Numbered from the stretch's first letter, positions 7,732 to 15,562 are shown. The stretch is 64,000 nt of DNA from Dyadobacter sp. MSC1_007 (GCF_023667495.1 NZ_JAMOZL010000007.1:310001-374000), one strand, 5' to 3'. The notes: generated by a model from the sequence alone, not told the origin. A program made the numbers and translations.

Positions 7732-8655
7732 TCACATTTTTATAAGGTCAAGATACCGAAGGCGTTTCCCGCTTGCACGTTCTACTGAAAGCTCGAAACG
7801 TGTGGTATCCTTAACCTTTCTGCTATTATAACGAAATCCGAATTCATTGCAATATCTGTGCAGGTGTTTCGGGCTAACGTTGTGGTAAATACCGATAATG
7901 CCGCGTTTTAGCTGGCTCCAAAAATTTTCTATGTTGTTGGTATGAAAGTACTTGTCAGTAACATAGTTTCCTTCTGAGTGCTTCACGGTAACGTGGCTAT
8001 AAACTTTTTCCAGTCCTTTGTAAGATACGTAGGCATCGGTGATCAAGGTCGCAGATGAAGCAACCTTTGCCCGCATAATGCCTTGTAGCGTTTCACCTGT
8101 AGTATCAGCTACCACGTAAGTAGTAACGTTGCCTTCACGCTCCAACACGCCCACAACGGGCACCTTGCCTGAGCCGCCTTGTGATTCATCATGCTTCTTA
8201 TTGGCGTGACGGTTTTTGTTTTTGCCGCCTACATAGGTTTCATCTACTTCAACAGTACCTTCTAGTAATTCAGGTGCATTGTCGGTCAGCATTTCACGGA
8301 TACGGTGCAGTACAAACCAAGCTGTTTTCTGTGTTAAGTTCAGATCACGGCTCAATTGTAAAGAAGAAATTCCTTTTTTGTGTGCAGTGCATAGGTACAT
8401 TGCAGCGAACCAAGTACGAAGACCGATTTTAGTGTTCTCGAAGATTGTGCCGCTGATAACGGTAAATTTCTTATAGCACTCTTTGTTGGCGCATTTGTAG
8501 CCGCGAGTGGTAGTGTAAACGTGTGTGTGTCCGCAATGTGGGCAAACGGGCTTCGAATCAACGCCCCAACGTTTTTCAGCTAAGTAGCTTTTGCAAGTTT
8601 CTTCATCCTTGAAGAAATCGAGCACTTGAAGTAAACTATTGAATTGAGAAGTCAT
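7732..8655 (-). CDS. ISXO2-like transposase (IS1595 family)
   Basis: About 307 residues from the ATG at 8655 (nine more from 8682). The N-terminal zinc ribbon has CPHC and CANKEC cysteine pairs, followed by helical DNA-binding segments (LQLSRDLNLTQKTAWFVLHR). The ISXO2 catalytic domain has Asp in GTVEVDETYVGGK, Asp in TLITDAYVSYKGL, and the third-motif region HTNNIENFWSQLKRGI, where IS1595 enzymes carry the N/E and Lys residues. It looks intact. It is transcribed leftward with two small coupled genes; the rest of the cargo is on the other side. Confidence 0.95.
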   Translation of the reverse strand: MTSQFNSLLQVLDFFKDEETCKSYLAEKRWGVDSKPVCPHCGHTHVYTTTRGYKCANKECYKKFTVISGTIFENTKIGLRTWFAAMYLCTAHKKGISSLQLSRDLNLTQKTAWFVLHRIREMLTDNAPELLEGTVEVDETYVGGKNKNRHANKKHDESQGGSGKVPVVGVLEREGNVTTYVVADTTGETLQGIMRAKVASSATLITDAYVSYKGLEKVYSHVTVKHSEGNYVTDKYFHTNNIENFWSQLKRGIIGIYHNVSPKHLHRYCNEFGFRYNSRKVKDTTRFELSVERASGKRLRYLDLIKM

Positions 8656-8811
8656 TTTTGCTTGTCCGTTTAACCTGTACAAATATACAAATTAATAACT
8701 TAATGGGACAAGAAATTAAAGATTTATTTTTAGGTATATTTCCATAAATTTGTCCTTTTAGAAACTAGAATTTGTTTAAAAACGTTCTATAAGTGTCTTA
8801 AAGTCAATAAT

Positions 8812-9615
8812 TTGGATACTTTCGAATCAAATATAATAGGATTGAGAATTTCTGGGGGCGGGGTATCTCTCAGTACCGTAACCGCCACCGAGGTAGGGAC
8901 ATTGATTGCTATTTTTGAGAACTTAATTCTGGAAAACGCCAAAGCGCAGTTTCCAGAGTTAGATATCAAGGAATCGCCTATCCTCCATTTTCATGAAGTA
9001 AGGGATCAGAGCGTGGGAGTTTATTTGAAGGAGGAGACTAAGCGAATTTCAGACTTTGTAAAAGAAGTCATAAAAATCTCTTTTATCTCATTGACCACAG
9101 CAATTCATACAGGTAAAGTTGACGAGATAGACGAGAAGTCATTGAGGTATTTATCTTCAATTCAAGGAATTATTGCAGCTTATGGCGCTGAGGCAGAGTT
9201 GAAGTGGAATGATGAAACGCTGGTCAGTTTTGATCAACATATTAATTTTGAAGTGCAAAAGGCGGTACATGGAAGTTACTCTGGCACCACAACAATCATA
9301 GGGGTATTAAATGATGTCGGAGGACTTAAGGCCAATATTCATTTAAATGTAGGAGGTAAAAACATTGTTGTTAGAACTTCAAAAGAGGCAGCAAAGAAAC
9401 TCGCCCCAAGTTTGTATGAAAATGTAGTGCTCAGGGGGGTTGCCACGTGGGATTCCGCTACCGACGAATTGATTGCATTTAAGCTTGATGAGCCTACGGA
9501 GTTCAAGGCGGGAGGGACATACGAAGCTATATTGTCGCTTCGAGAGATAACAAGTGGTTATTGGGATAACTTTAACTCAAATGAAGAAATTAATGAAGCC
9601 CTCCTTAGAGATTGA
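8812..9615 (+). CDS. Unknown protein paired with PIN-domain protein
   Basis: 267 residues, with no internal methionine, so a non-ATG start is required; TTG at 8812 is the best candidate. The N terminus (GLRISGGGVSLSTVTATEVG) is followed by a helical region (VKEVIKISFISLTTAIHTGK) and a beta-rich C-terminal half (INFEVQKAVHGSYSGTTTII, FKAGGTYEAILSLREI). I do not recognise the family. It ends three bases before the PIN-domain ATG, so the two are co-translated or at least co-transcribed. By position it could be an antitoxin or an RNA- or DNA-binding partner of the PIN nuclease, but it is far larger than usual VapB antitoxins and no DNA-binding motif is evident. Confidence 0.75.
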   Translation: MDTFESNIIGLRISGGGVSLSTVTATEVGTLIAIFENLILENAKAQFPELDIKESPILHFHEVRDQSVGVYLKEETKRISDFVKEVIKISFISLTTAIHTGKVDEIDEKSLRYLSSIQGIIAAYGAEAELKWNDETLVSFDQHINFEVQKAVHGSYSGTTTIIGVLNDVGGLKANIHLNVGGKNIVVRTSKEAAKKLAPSLYENVVLRGVATWDSATDELIAFKLDEPTEFKAGGTYEAILSLREITSGYWDNFNSNEEINEALLRD

Positions 9616-9618
9616 TGT

Positions 9619-10122
9619 ATGATATATGCCATTGATGCCCACCCATTTATATGGGGAGTGAAAAAGCAATCTCATGAAAACCAAACCGATTTCATAAGAA
9701 AGGCGGAAGAGTTCTTCAAATGGGCTGATTATCACAAACATATTGTGCTTATGCCGACGGTCGTTGTGGCTGAAGTGTTAGTCCCCGAAACAGATGAAGA
9801 AGTAGATAGGTACTTGAAAATTATAGGCGACAGGTTCTTTGTACCTGATTTCGATAAAAACACAGCCAAAATATATTCCCGGATTTTACACGGGAGGATG
9901 GATGAGATCAAGAAGAACTACCAAGCCATCGAAATTACTAAGCAACAAATGAAGATAGATCATATAATTGTTGCCACCGCCCGCGCACATAGAGCTGAGT
10001 CGATTGTCACCTACGATAATGGATTAATTACTTTTGCAAAGGGGATAATCAGAACTGATGGACTAAGGGATAGCTATCCTTTCGGCGACGCTCCGCCACC
10101 ATCCCTATTTCGTGATTTATAA
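9619..10122 (+). CDS. PIN-domain protein (VapC-like ribonuclease)
   Basis: 167 residues. The acidic PIN residues are in place: Asp6 (YAIDAHPFIWG), Glu52 (VVVAEVLVP), Asp114 (KIDHIIVATARA) and Asp133 (VTYDNGLI). Such domains bind a divalent metal and cleave RNA; in toxin-antitoxin systems they are VapC toxins. It is slightly longer than typical VapC (about 130-140 residues) because of an insert around residues 60-110 and a tail GDAPPPSLFRDL. It follows an unknown 267-residue gene with a three-base gap and is followed by a strong terminator. Confidence 0.85.
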   Translation: MIYAIDAHPFIWGVKKQSHENQTDFIRKAEEFFKWADYHKHIVLMPTVVVAEVLVPETDEEVDRYLKIIGDRFFVPDFDKNTAKIYSRILHGRMDEIKKNYQAIEITKQQMKIDHIIVATARAHRAESIVTYDNGLITFAKGIIRTDGLRDSYPFGDAPPPSLFRDL

Positions 10123-10124
10123 TT

Positions 10125-10159
10125 TGGCGTGGCGAGGGGGAGTCGAACCCCCTCTTTTT
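10125..10159. terminator. Terminator made from a tRNA 3'-end-like sequence
   Basis: On the plus strand, GAGGGGG (10134-10140), loop AGTCGAA, CCCCCTC (10148-10154) and TTTTT form a strong intrinsic terminator for the PIN gene. On the minus strand the same bases read as a tRNA T-arm (GGGGG TTCGACT CCCCC) followed by a seven-base acceptor strand TCGCCAC, a G and CCA ending at 10125. No 5' tRNA half with complementary GTGGCGA is present in the expected place about 70 bases away. So this is a tRNA fragment, or a chance look-alike, now serving as a terminator. Confidence 0.75.
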
Positions 10160-10443
10160 CCCTGCACAGTTTATTGCTTCTGAATTGAGCGATTCCAATT
10201 GTTATGTGTTCCAAACCTGGATCCACGCAAGGGAGGCCATTCCAATTATCTTCAATAGTCCGGTATTTAAGCGATATTTTGCCATAGTAATTTTAGTTTT
10301 GTTAAAGTCTGTAATCATATTACACATCAATCCTAAAATAACAGCCGGAAGCTGATTGAGCCCAAAGCATCCACAATAAACCAGTTTCTTTTAGTGCCGT
10401 TGCACTTACCATTGATTTACAATGTTGATTGCGAATTAGTTCA
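10160..10443. other. Gene-free passenger region of the transposon
   Basis: About 280 bases between the PIN-gene terminator and the terminator of the small minus-strand gene. No convincing open frame on either strand and no clear repeat. AT-rich, similar in composition to the neighbouring cargo. Confidence 0.5.
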
Positions 10444-10468
10444 CAAAAAAAAGAGGCATTTAGCCTCT
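10443..10468 (-). terminator. Intrinsic terminator of the 52-aa gene
   Basis: On the minus strand AGAGGC, loop TAAAT, GCCTCT and a run of eight T form a terminator 26 bases past the stop codon of the small gene at 10494-10652. Confidence 0.85.
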
Positions 10469-10493
10469 CTCATTTCCTGCTGAGGAAGACCTA

Positions 10494-10652
10494 TTAAAAT
10501 CTAACCAGTACTTGAGAATACCCTATAACGTGGCCTTCTTCGTCGACTACTTTTTTGACTTCGGATTCAACAGCCCACCCTGCTTCGATCTTCTCTCTTA
10601 CCAGCATATTAAAAAATTGCCAGTCGTGTGATTCAATTTCGATTCTTTTCAT
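10494..10652 (-). CDS. 52-aa protein of unknown function (transposon cargo)
   Basis: A short open frame starting ATG at 10652: MKRIEIESHDWQFFNMLVRE, then KIEAGWAVESEVKKVVDEEG, ending HVIGYSQVLVRF. Codon use and composition look like a real protein, and a good terminator follows directly, so I call it a gene. The predicted fold is a helix then strands. I recognise no family. It is the only cargo gene on this strand at the right side and could be an antitoxin-like or regulatory small protein, though nothing in it shows this. Confidence 0.6.
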   Translation of the reverse strand: MKRIEIESHDWQFFNMLVREKIEAGWAVESEVKKVVDEEGHVIGYSQVLVRF

Positions 10653-10941
10653 TTATCTGCATTTAAGTTAAAATATATTACACTTCAAAGTAACAAAATT
10701 AAAAATCTAATTACAAGTATTTGTTAATCAATTGGTTAGGTGCGATATAACTCTAAGAAAACAAAATCACTATTACTTTCATCGGTATTAGTATCACTCG
10801 AATCAACAGGAGCAACACCTGCGTTTCATCTTCTTTAAAATCTTTCTCTAATCCGACCGCAAACGCTTAGACCCGACTATAAGCGACTACCTACCGACTC
10901 CTTCAAAATCTCCGTTGCACCTTTGTATCGTTCATCGATGC
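10653..10941. other. Right subterminal non-coding region of the transposon
   Basis: AT-rich at first, with promoter-like sequence for the 52-aa gene, then a stretch containing ACGCTTAGACC (10863-10873) and TGCACCTTTGT (10916-10926), matched in the left subterminal region in the same orientation. No gene seen. These words may be internal transposase-binding sites or parts of a duplicated segment. Confidence 0.5.
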
Positions 10942-10966
10942 TTGTCCCAAGTAGTATATAGTTGCC
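10942..10966 (-). repeat. Right terminal inverted repeat
   Basis: 25 bp, exact reverse complement of 7136-7160, ending GTTGCC at the element boundary. Confidence 0.95.
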
Positions 10967-10974
10967 TTATAAAT
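10967..10974. repeat. 8-bp target site duplication, right copy
   Basis: TTATAAAT, identical to 7128-7135. It marks the right boundary of the insertion. Confidence 0.95.
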
Positions 10975-11073
10975 GGTTAAAAACCGAATCACATTAGGGC
11001 TTGAATGCACTTTTGCAATGTCGATCAGGAACGATAGACAAACCAATTTTTCATCATCTAAACATTTGTAATC

Positions 11074-11412
11074 ATGAACTCAGTAAAATTAGTAGGGAAC
11101 GTAGGCCGCGAAATCACGGTAAAGGAATTTGACAAAGGCAAGATGGTTACCTTTTCGCTGGCAACCGATGAAAATTATGTCAGCAAGAAAAACAACGAGG
11201 ATGTTAAGAATACCACATGGCATAACATAGTGGTTTGGGGCCAGCTGGCACAGCATTGCGAAAGGACACTTGAAAAAGGCAAAATGGTTTCGATCGAAGG
11301 GCGATTGGGTTACCGGCAGTTCGTGAACAAGGACAATCAAACCGTCAAGATTGCCGAAATAACTGCATTCAAAGTGGAGGAGGTTCCGAGAAAAGCGGAA
11401 GCAACAGTATGA
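11074..11412 (+). CDS. ssb: Single-stranded DNA-binding protein, short form
   Basis: 112 residues covering just the OB fold: MNSVKLVGNVGREITVKEF, FSLATDENYV, NTTWHNIVVWGQLAQHCERT, KGKMVSIEGRLGYRQF. SSB coats single-stranded DNA during replication and repair. The usual acidic C-terminal tip ending in a DDxPF-like sequence, which recruits partner proteins, is absent; the protein ends VPRKAEATV. This suggests a secondary SSB rather than the main replicative one. Its upstream region begins only about 100 bases after the transposon's right end. Confidence 0.93.
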   Translation: MNSVKLVGNVGREITVKEFDKGKMVTFSLATDENYVSKKNNEDVKNTTWHNIVVWGQLAQHCERTLEKGKMVSIEGRLGYRQFVNKDNQTVKIAEITAFKVEEVPRKAEATV

Positions 11413-11427
11413 ACGGGTGGTGGTTAG

Positions 11428-11465
11428 CCTGGTCTCATCAGCGTGGGGCGACAGATGAGACCAGG
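11428..11465. terminator. Perfect 12-bp hairpin between ssb and xylB
   Basis: CCTGGTCTCATC (11428-11439) pairs exactly with GATGAGACCAGG (11454-11465) around a 14-base loop. It lies between two convergent genes, so it probably terminates or protects both transcripts. It lacks a long T run on either side. Confidence 0.65.
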
Positions 11466-11471
11466 GCCATA

Positions 11472-12956
11472 CTAAAGACTTTTTTCGAGCACTGCTTTCC
11501 ATTCGGCGTAAGCCTCCTTGGTAGCCTGAGCCTTGTCCTGATCGGGTTCGATGGTCCGTAGGGCGGTTAGTCCCACAAAAGCTTCCTCGCGGGTTTTGTA
11601 GTAACCGAGCCCGAAGCCAGCAGCACGTGCGGCACCTTGCGCGCCATCCGTGTTGTAAAGCTCAACAGTCGCGCCCGAAACGTTTGCGAATGTTTCCCGG
11701 AAAACGGGGCTAAGGAACATATTGGCCTCCCCGGCGCGGATGTTTTTAAGCGACACGCCTACGGTTTCCATGATTTCCATGCCGTAATAGAGGGCAAAAA
11801 CAATTCCCTCTTGCGCTGCCCGTGTGAAATGGCTCAGTCCGTGACGACTGAACTGTAGTCCTTTGAAAGTGTTGCCGGGATCCTGGTTTTCAAGCATACG
11901 TTCGGCGCCGTTGCCGAATGGGAGGCAAAACAGCCCGTCCGAACCAATAGGGGCCTGCGCTGCAAGCGAGTTCATTTCAGGATAGGAGACATTGCCCTGG
12001 AATAAGGAATTGCGGAGCCAGCCGTTAAGACTGCCCGTTCCATTGACGCACAGCAATACGCCGTAACGGGACGCTGCTGAAATCGGATTGACGTGCAAAA
12101 AGGTATTTACCCTTGATTTGGGATCGAATTTGATCTGGTCGCTTACGCCATACACGACGCCTGAGGTGCCAGCTGTGGCGGCAACTTCGCCCGGTTCCAG
12201 TACATTGAGTGAAAATGCATTGTTAGGCTGATCACCTGCCCGGTAAGTTACCGGAATTCCGGCGGTCAAACCGAGTGCCGAAGCTGCTTCAGCGGTTACC
12301 CGGCCTTGTTCAGTGAATGTTGGCAGAACAGTAGGAAGTATATCGGGGCTGAAGCCGAAGTAGTCAAAAAGGAAATCGGCGGGACGCTGGTTCACAAAAT
12401 CCCAGAAGATACCTTCCGACAAACCGGATGGCGTGGTAACGACTTCGCCCGTCATGCGTGCAGCAAGGTAGTCGCCGGGAAGCATGAATTTGTGCACTTT
12501 CGCATACACATCGGGCTCGTTTTGTTTCACCCATCCAAGTTTGGAAGCGGTGAAATTTCCCGGAGAGTTGAGCAAATGCGGCAGGACATATTCCTCACCG
12601 AGTGCCTCCATGGCACTGTTGCCTACTTCAACCGCCCGGCTGTCGCACCAGATGATGGAAGGCCTGAGTACATTCATGTCTTTGTCGACCACAACGAGTC
12701 CGTGCATTTGATAAGAAATACCGATGGCACCGACTTCGTCCGGGGAAACGTTGGCATTTTGTATAACTGCTCTGGAAGCCAGGCAGGCGTTTTCCCACCA
12801 CATCTGGGGCTGTTGCTCGGCGAAGCCAGGCTTCGGTGCGGCAATTGTCATTTCCCTTTCAGGATAGAATGCAGAGGCAGCCACCACTCCGGTATCTGCG
12901 TGGATCAAACATGCTTTTACGGACGAACTGCCTAAATCGAATCCAAGGAAATACAT
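11472..12956 (-). CDS. xylB: Xylulokinase
   Basis: 494 residues, full length for the FGGY carbohydrate kinase family. The N-terminal phosphate-binding motif FLGFDLGSSSVKACLIHADT and the second-domain segment VAATAGTSGVVYGVSD, together with ISYQMHGLVVVD and the C-terminal GAQGAARAAGFGLG, point to xylulokinase, which phosphorylates D-xylulose for entry into the pentose phosphate pathway. No xylose isomerase or transporter is in the window. About 100 bases upstream of its start is a perfect 11-bp inverted repeat that is a likely operator. Confidence 0.9.
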   Translation of the reverse strand: MYFLGFDLGSSSVKACLIHADTGVVAASAFYPEREMTIAAPKPGFAEQQPQMWWENACLASRAVIQNANVSPDEVGAIGISYQMHGLVVVDKDMNVLRPSIIWCDSRAVEVGNSAMEALGEEYVLPHLLNSPGNFTASKLGWVKQNEPDVYAKVHKFMLPGDYLAARMTGEVVTTPSGLSEGIFWDFVNQRPADFLFDYFGFSPDILPTVLPTFTEQGRVTAEAASALGLTAGIPVTYRAGDQPNNAFSLNVLEPGEVAATAGTSGVVYGVSDQIKFDPKSRVNTFLHVNPISAASRYGVLLCVNGTGSLNGWLRNSLFQGNVSYPEMNSLAAQAPIGSDGLFCLPFGNGAERMLENQDPGNTFKGLQFSRHGLSHFTRAAQEGIVFALYYGMEIMETVGVSLKNIRAGEANMFLSPVFRETFANVSGATVELYNTDGAQGAARAAGFGLGYYKTREEAFVGLTALRTIEPDQDKAQATKEAYAEWKAVLEKSL

Positions 12957-13276
12957 TGGTTAATATGATTATTTTGATTTGAAATGCTTTAATCTTTAAA
13001 TATAAGCGCTAAAAAATACAAAAATGTTCAAATAACTTTAAGAAAAGAAGTTTGTTAAGTGTAATATTTACACTTAACCGTTTCGAATGGTTCCGGGCCT
13101 ATTTTAGAAGGCGTGTACATGACTGACATTTGGTACGAAAAATGCTGTATCTTAAAGAACTAATGAAACTAAAGAGGTGATTTTGGGGTCTCATTTGTGT
13201 TTGCCTTGCAAGTGCTCGAATAACTATGCGATATTTGAGTTAAAATTGAAGTTACTGACATCCTTTATCGGGTATT
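12957..13276. promoter_or_regulatory. Divergent xylB / M28 peptidase promoter region
   Basis: 320 bases without a gene, AT-rich. It holds the palindrome at 13054-13078 on the xylB side. I see no other convincing structure. Confidence 0.5.
13054..13078. promoter_or_regulatory. Perfect palindromic operator upstream of xylB
   Basis: GTTAAGTGTAA (13054-13064), spacer TAT, TTACACTTAAC (13068-13078): an 11-bp perfect inverted repeat. Its size and symmetry fit a dimeric repressor site, and its location about 100 bases upstream of xylB suggests a xylose or pentose regulator. The regulator is not in the window. Confidence 0.7.
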
Positions 13277-14740
13277 ATGAAGAAAGTTGTACAAGTTGTT
13301 CTCATCGGTGGGATGATTTTTTTGTTTTCTGAATTTCGTCCGGCAGATAAAAAGTGGGAAAAGCCGTTCTCGAAGTTGGATCGTGAAATCAGGAAAAACA
13401 GTCAGGCATATGCGACACTGGGAGAGGCCACTAAGACAATAGGGCACCGGCTGACTGGAAGTGCAAACGGCGAAAGAGCGGAAGAATATGCATTCAAATT
13501 GCTGAAAGGCTATGGCTTTACAGACGTTGTTTACCAGCCATTCGAAGTAGAGGCCTGGATGAGAGATACCGTAACCTTATCCATCGCGCCAGGCAGTAGC
13601 GACAATTTTCGGGATGTTCCGGTAGTTTCACTGGCCCATTCTCCGGTTGAATCCAATTTGCAAGGTGAAATAGTGGATGTAGGGAATGGCCTGGAAGAGG
13701 ATTTTCAGGCGATGAAGGAAAAAGTGAAGGGGAAAATAGCGATGGCCAACATCAATCTGGTGGGGGTTACAGGCAAAAAGAACCTGCACCGATCTGAAAA
13801 GACAGCCCTTGCCATCAAATACGGCGCCCGCGGTGTGATCATGGTCAATGGTGCACCAGGTAAGATATTGCTTACGGGCACCGCTTCCGTAACGGGAGCG
13901 ATTATTTCTATTCCGGCAGTTTGCATATCCAACGAAAGCGGTCAGGAGATCAGAAAATGGATCAAAGATGAAGGCCCATTGGAAGCGCACATCGATATGC
14001 ATAATATATCCAAGCCGATCCGGGCGAGGAATGTCATCGCAACACTAAAAGGAAAATCAGACGAAAAGGTGATCATAGGCGGCCACCTCGACTCCTGGGA
14101 CCTTGCGACGGGTGCCATCGATAATGGAATCGGGTCATTTGCAGTGCTGGACATAGCCAGGGCCTTCAAGGCGTTGAAAGTGAAACCGGAGCGAACTATT
14201 CAGTTTGTATTGTTCATGGGAGAGGAACAGGGATTGCTGGGGTCCAAGCATTTTGTGAGCGAATTGAAAAAGACTGGGGCGATCGATAAAATCAGCTATA
14301 TGATGAACCTCGATATGACCAACGATCCCAGAGGTGCAAATGCATTCGGGCGGGACGAAATGAACGGATTTTTTACAACAGTCGGTCAGGCGATCCATAA
14401 TATCGATCGGGAATATAAAAACGAAAGCACGAACCGGGCGGGGCTCCACAGTGATCACCAGCCGTTCATGCTGGAAGGCGTGCCGATTGCCGGACTTTCA
14501 GGCCACCTCGATCCTAATGTATTGCAATGCTACCATGCGGATTGCGATGATTTCAGCCTCGTGAACAAGGATCAGTTGGAGAATACGGTCCGTATTGCTT
14601 CGATGTATCTCTACGCGCTTTCTAACGCAGAAAACATTTCAGTGAAGAAACTTTCGGATCAGAAAACGCGCGACTTCCTGATTTCACAAGGGCTGAAAGA
14701 AGAACTGATTATCGGGCAGGAATGGCGATGGGAGCAATAA
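13277..14740 (+). CDS. Secreted M28 family metallopeptidase with PA domain
   Basis: 487 residues with a signal peptide (MKKVVQVVLIGGMIFLFSEF). The zinc aminopeptidase/carboxypeptidase domain of M28 has the ligands in GGHLDSWDLATGAIDNGIG (His270, Asp282), EEQGLLGSK, MMNLDMTND and a final His in QCYHADCDDF. A protease-associated (PA) domain is inserted at about residues 125-240 (the NAVIKYGARGVIMVNGAPG-like region). Probably a periplasmic or outer-membrane-associated peptidase that trims peptides. The ispE gene follows 12 bases later, so the two may share a transcript. Confidence 0.92.
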   Translation: MKKVVQVVLIGGMIFLFSEFRPADKKWEKPFSKLDREIRKNSQAYATLGEATKTIGHRLTGSANGERAEEYAFKLLKGYGFTDVVYQPFEVEAWMRDTVTLSIAPGSSDNFRDVPVVSLAHSPVESNLQGEIVDVGNGLEEDFQAMKEKVKGKIAMANINLVGVTGKKNLHRSEKTALAIKYGARGVIMVNGAPGKILLTGTASVTGAIISIPAVCISNESGQEIRKWIKDEGPLEAHIDMHNISKPIRARNVIATLKGKSDEKVIIGGHLDSWDLATGAIDNGIGSFAVLDIARAFKALKVKPERTIQFVLFMGEEQGLLGSKHFVSELKKTGAIDKISYMMNLDMTNDPRGANAFGRDEMNGFFTTVGQAIHNIDREYKNESTNRAGLHSDHQPFMLEGVPIAGLSGHLDPNVLQCYHADCDDFSLVNKDQLENTVRIASMYLYALSNAENISVKKLSDQKTRDFLISQGLKEELIIGQEWRWEQ

Positions 14741-14752
14741 AATTTGACTTCA

Positions 14753-15562
14753 ATGCTCGTATTTCCTAACGCTAAAATCAATATCGGCCTCCATATCGTA
14801 GAACGGCGGCCGGATGGATTCCATAATATAGAATCCTGTTTTTACCCGGTCGGTTGGTCCGACGCCCTGGAAATCACTCCTGCGGAAGAGTTTTCATTCC
14901 AGTCCGACGGGATCGCGATCCCCGGTGAGGGAGATGATAACCTTTGCACACGTGCCTACCAGATGTTGAGCAGGGATTTTGACCTGCCACCAGTCAAGAT
15001 TCATTTATTAAAGGCGGTACCGATCGGCGCTGGCCTGGGAGGAGGGTCTTCTGATGCAGCATTTACCATCAAGGCGCTAAACCAAATGCTCGATCTGGGT
15101 ATCGATATTGACAAGCAGGAAGAATATGCGCGAAAACTGGGCAGCGACTGCGCCTTTTTTATCCGAAATAAACCGATGTATTGTTTCGAAAAGGGGGACA
15201 AATTTGAAGATATTGAAATAGATATTGCCGGAAAGTGGATCGTCCTGATCAATCCTGGTATCCATATTTCGACAATTGAAGCATATTCCGGGGTTGTCGC
15301 GAAACGAAGCGCTGTTGATTTACGTACTGTATTATGTAAGCCTGTTTCAGAGTGGAAAGGTCGGATAGAAAACGATTTTGAAGCAACACTTTTTAAAAAA
15401 TACCCTCTTTTAGCTGAAATTAAGGAGACATTATACACCCGGGGAGCCGGGTACGCAGCAATGAGCGGTTCGGGTTCAACGATATTTGGAATTTTTGAAA
15501 AGGAGAAAAATCTCAAAGACCATTTTTCCGACTTCAGGTTATGGCAAGGATTCCTTAAGTAA
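14753..15562 (+). CDS. ispE: 4-diphosphocytidyl-2-C-methyl-D-erythritol kinase
   Basis: About 269 residues from the ATG at 14753 (a TTG at 14744 is a poorer start). A GHMP kinase of the MEP isoprenoid pathway. PNAKINIGLHIVERRPDGFH at the N terminus, the ATP-binding loop VPIGAGLGGGSSDAAF, and the C-terminal motif AMSGSGSTIFGIF are diagnostic. It phosphorylates CDP-methylerythritol at the 2-hydroxyl. It directly follows the M28 peptidase gene. Confidence 0.96.
   Translation: MLVFPNAKINIGLHIVERRPDGFHNIESCFYPVGWSDALEITPAEEFSFQSDGIAIPGEGDDNLCTRAYQMLSRDFDLPPVKIHLLKAVPIGAGLGGGSSDAAFTIKALNQMLDLGIDIDKQEEYARKLGSDCAFFIRNKPMYCFEKGDKFEDIEIDIAGKWIVLINPGIHISTIEAYSGVVAKRSAVDLRTVLCKPVSEWKGRIENDFEATLFKKYPLLAEIKETLYTRGAGYAAMSGSGSTIFGIFEKEKNLKDHFSDFRLWQGFLK

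Larger units (their letters stand above)
7136..10966. mobile_element. IS1595/ISXO2-type transposon with passenger genes (3.8 kb)
   Basis: The element is bounded by perfect 25-bp terminal inverted repeats (7136-7160 and 10942-10966, beginning GGCAACTATATACTACTT) and flanked by identical 8-bp duplications TTATAAAT. It carries an ISXO2-like transposase. A simple IS of this family is about 1-1.3 kb; this one is 3831 bp because it holds several extra genes: two tiny genes coupled to the transposase, an unknown 267-aa protein plus PIN-domain protein, and a 52-aa gene. Intact ends, an intact transposase and an unmutated duplication suggest a recent insertion. The target is the divergent intergenic region between the zinc-ribbon gene and ssb. 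Confidence 0.93.

Noticed and set aside
10125..10200. A complete tRNA gene on the minus strand
   Set aside because: Only the T-arm, acceptor 3' strand and CCA are present; there is no anticodon arm or matching 5' acceptor strand at the proper distance.
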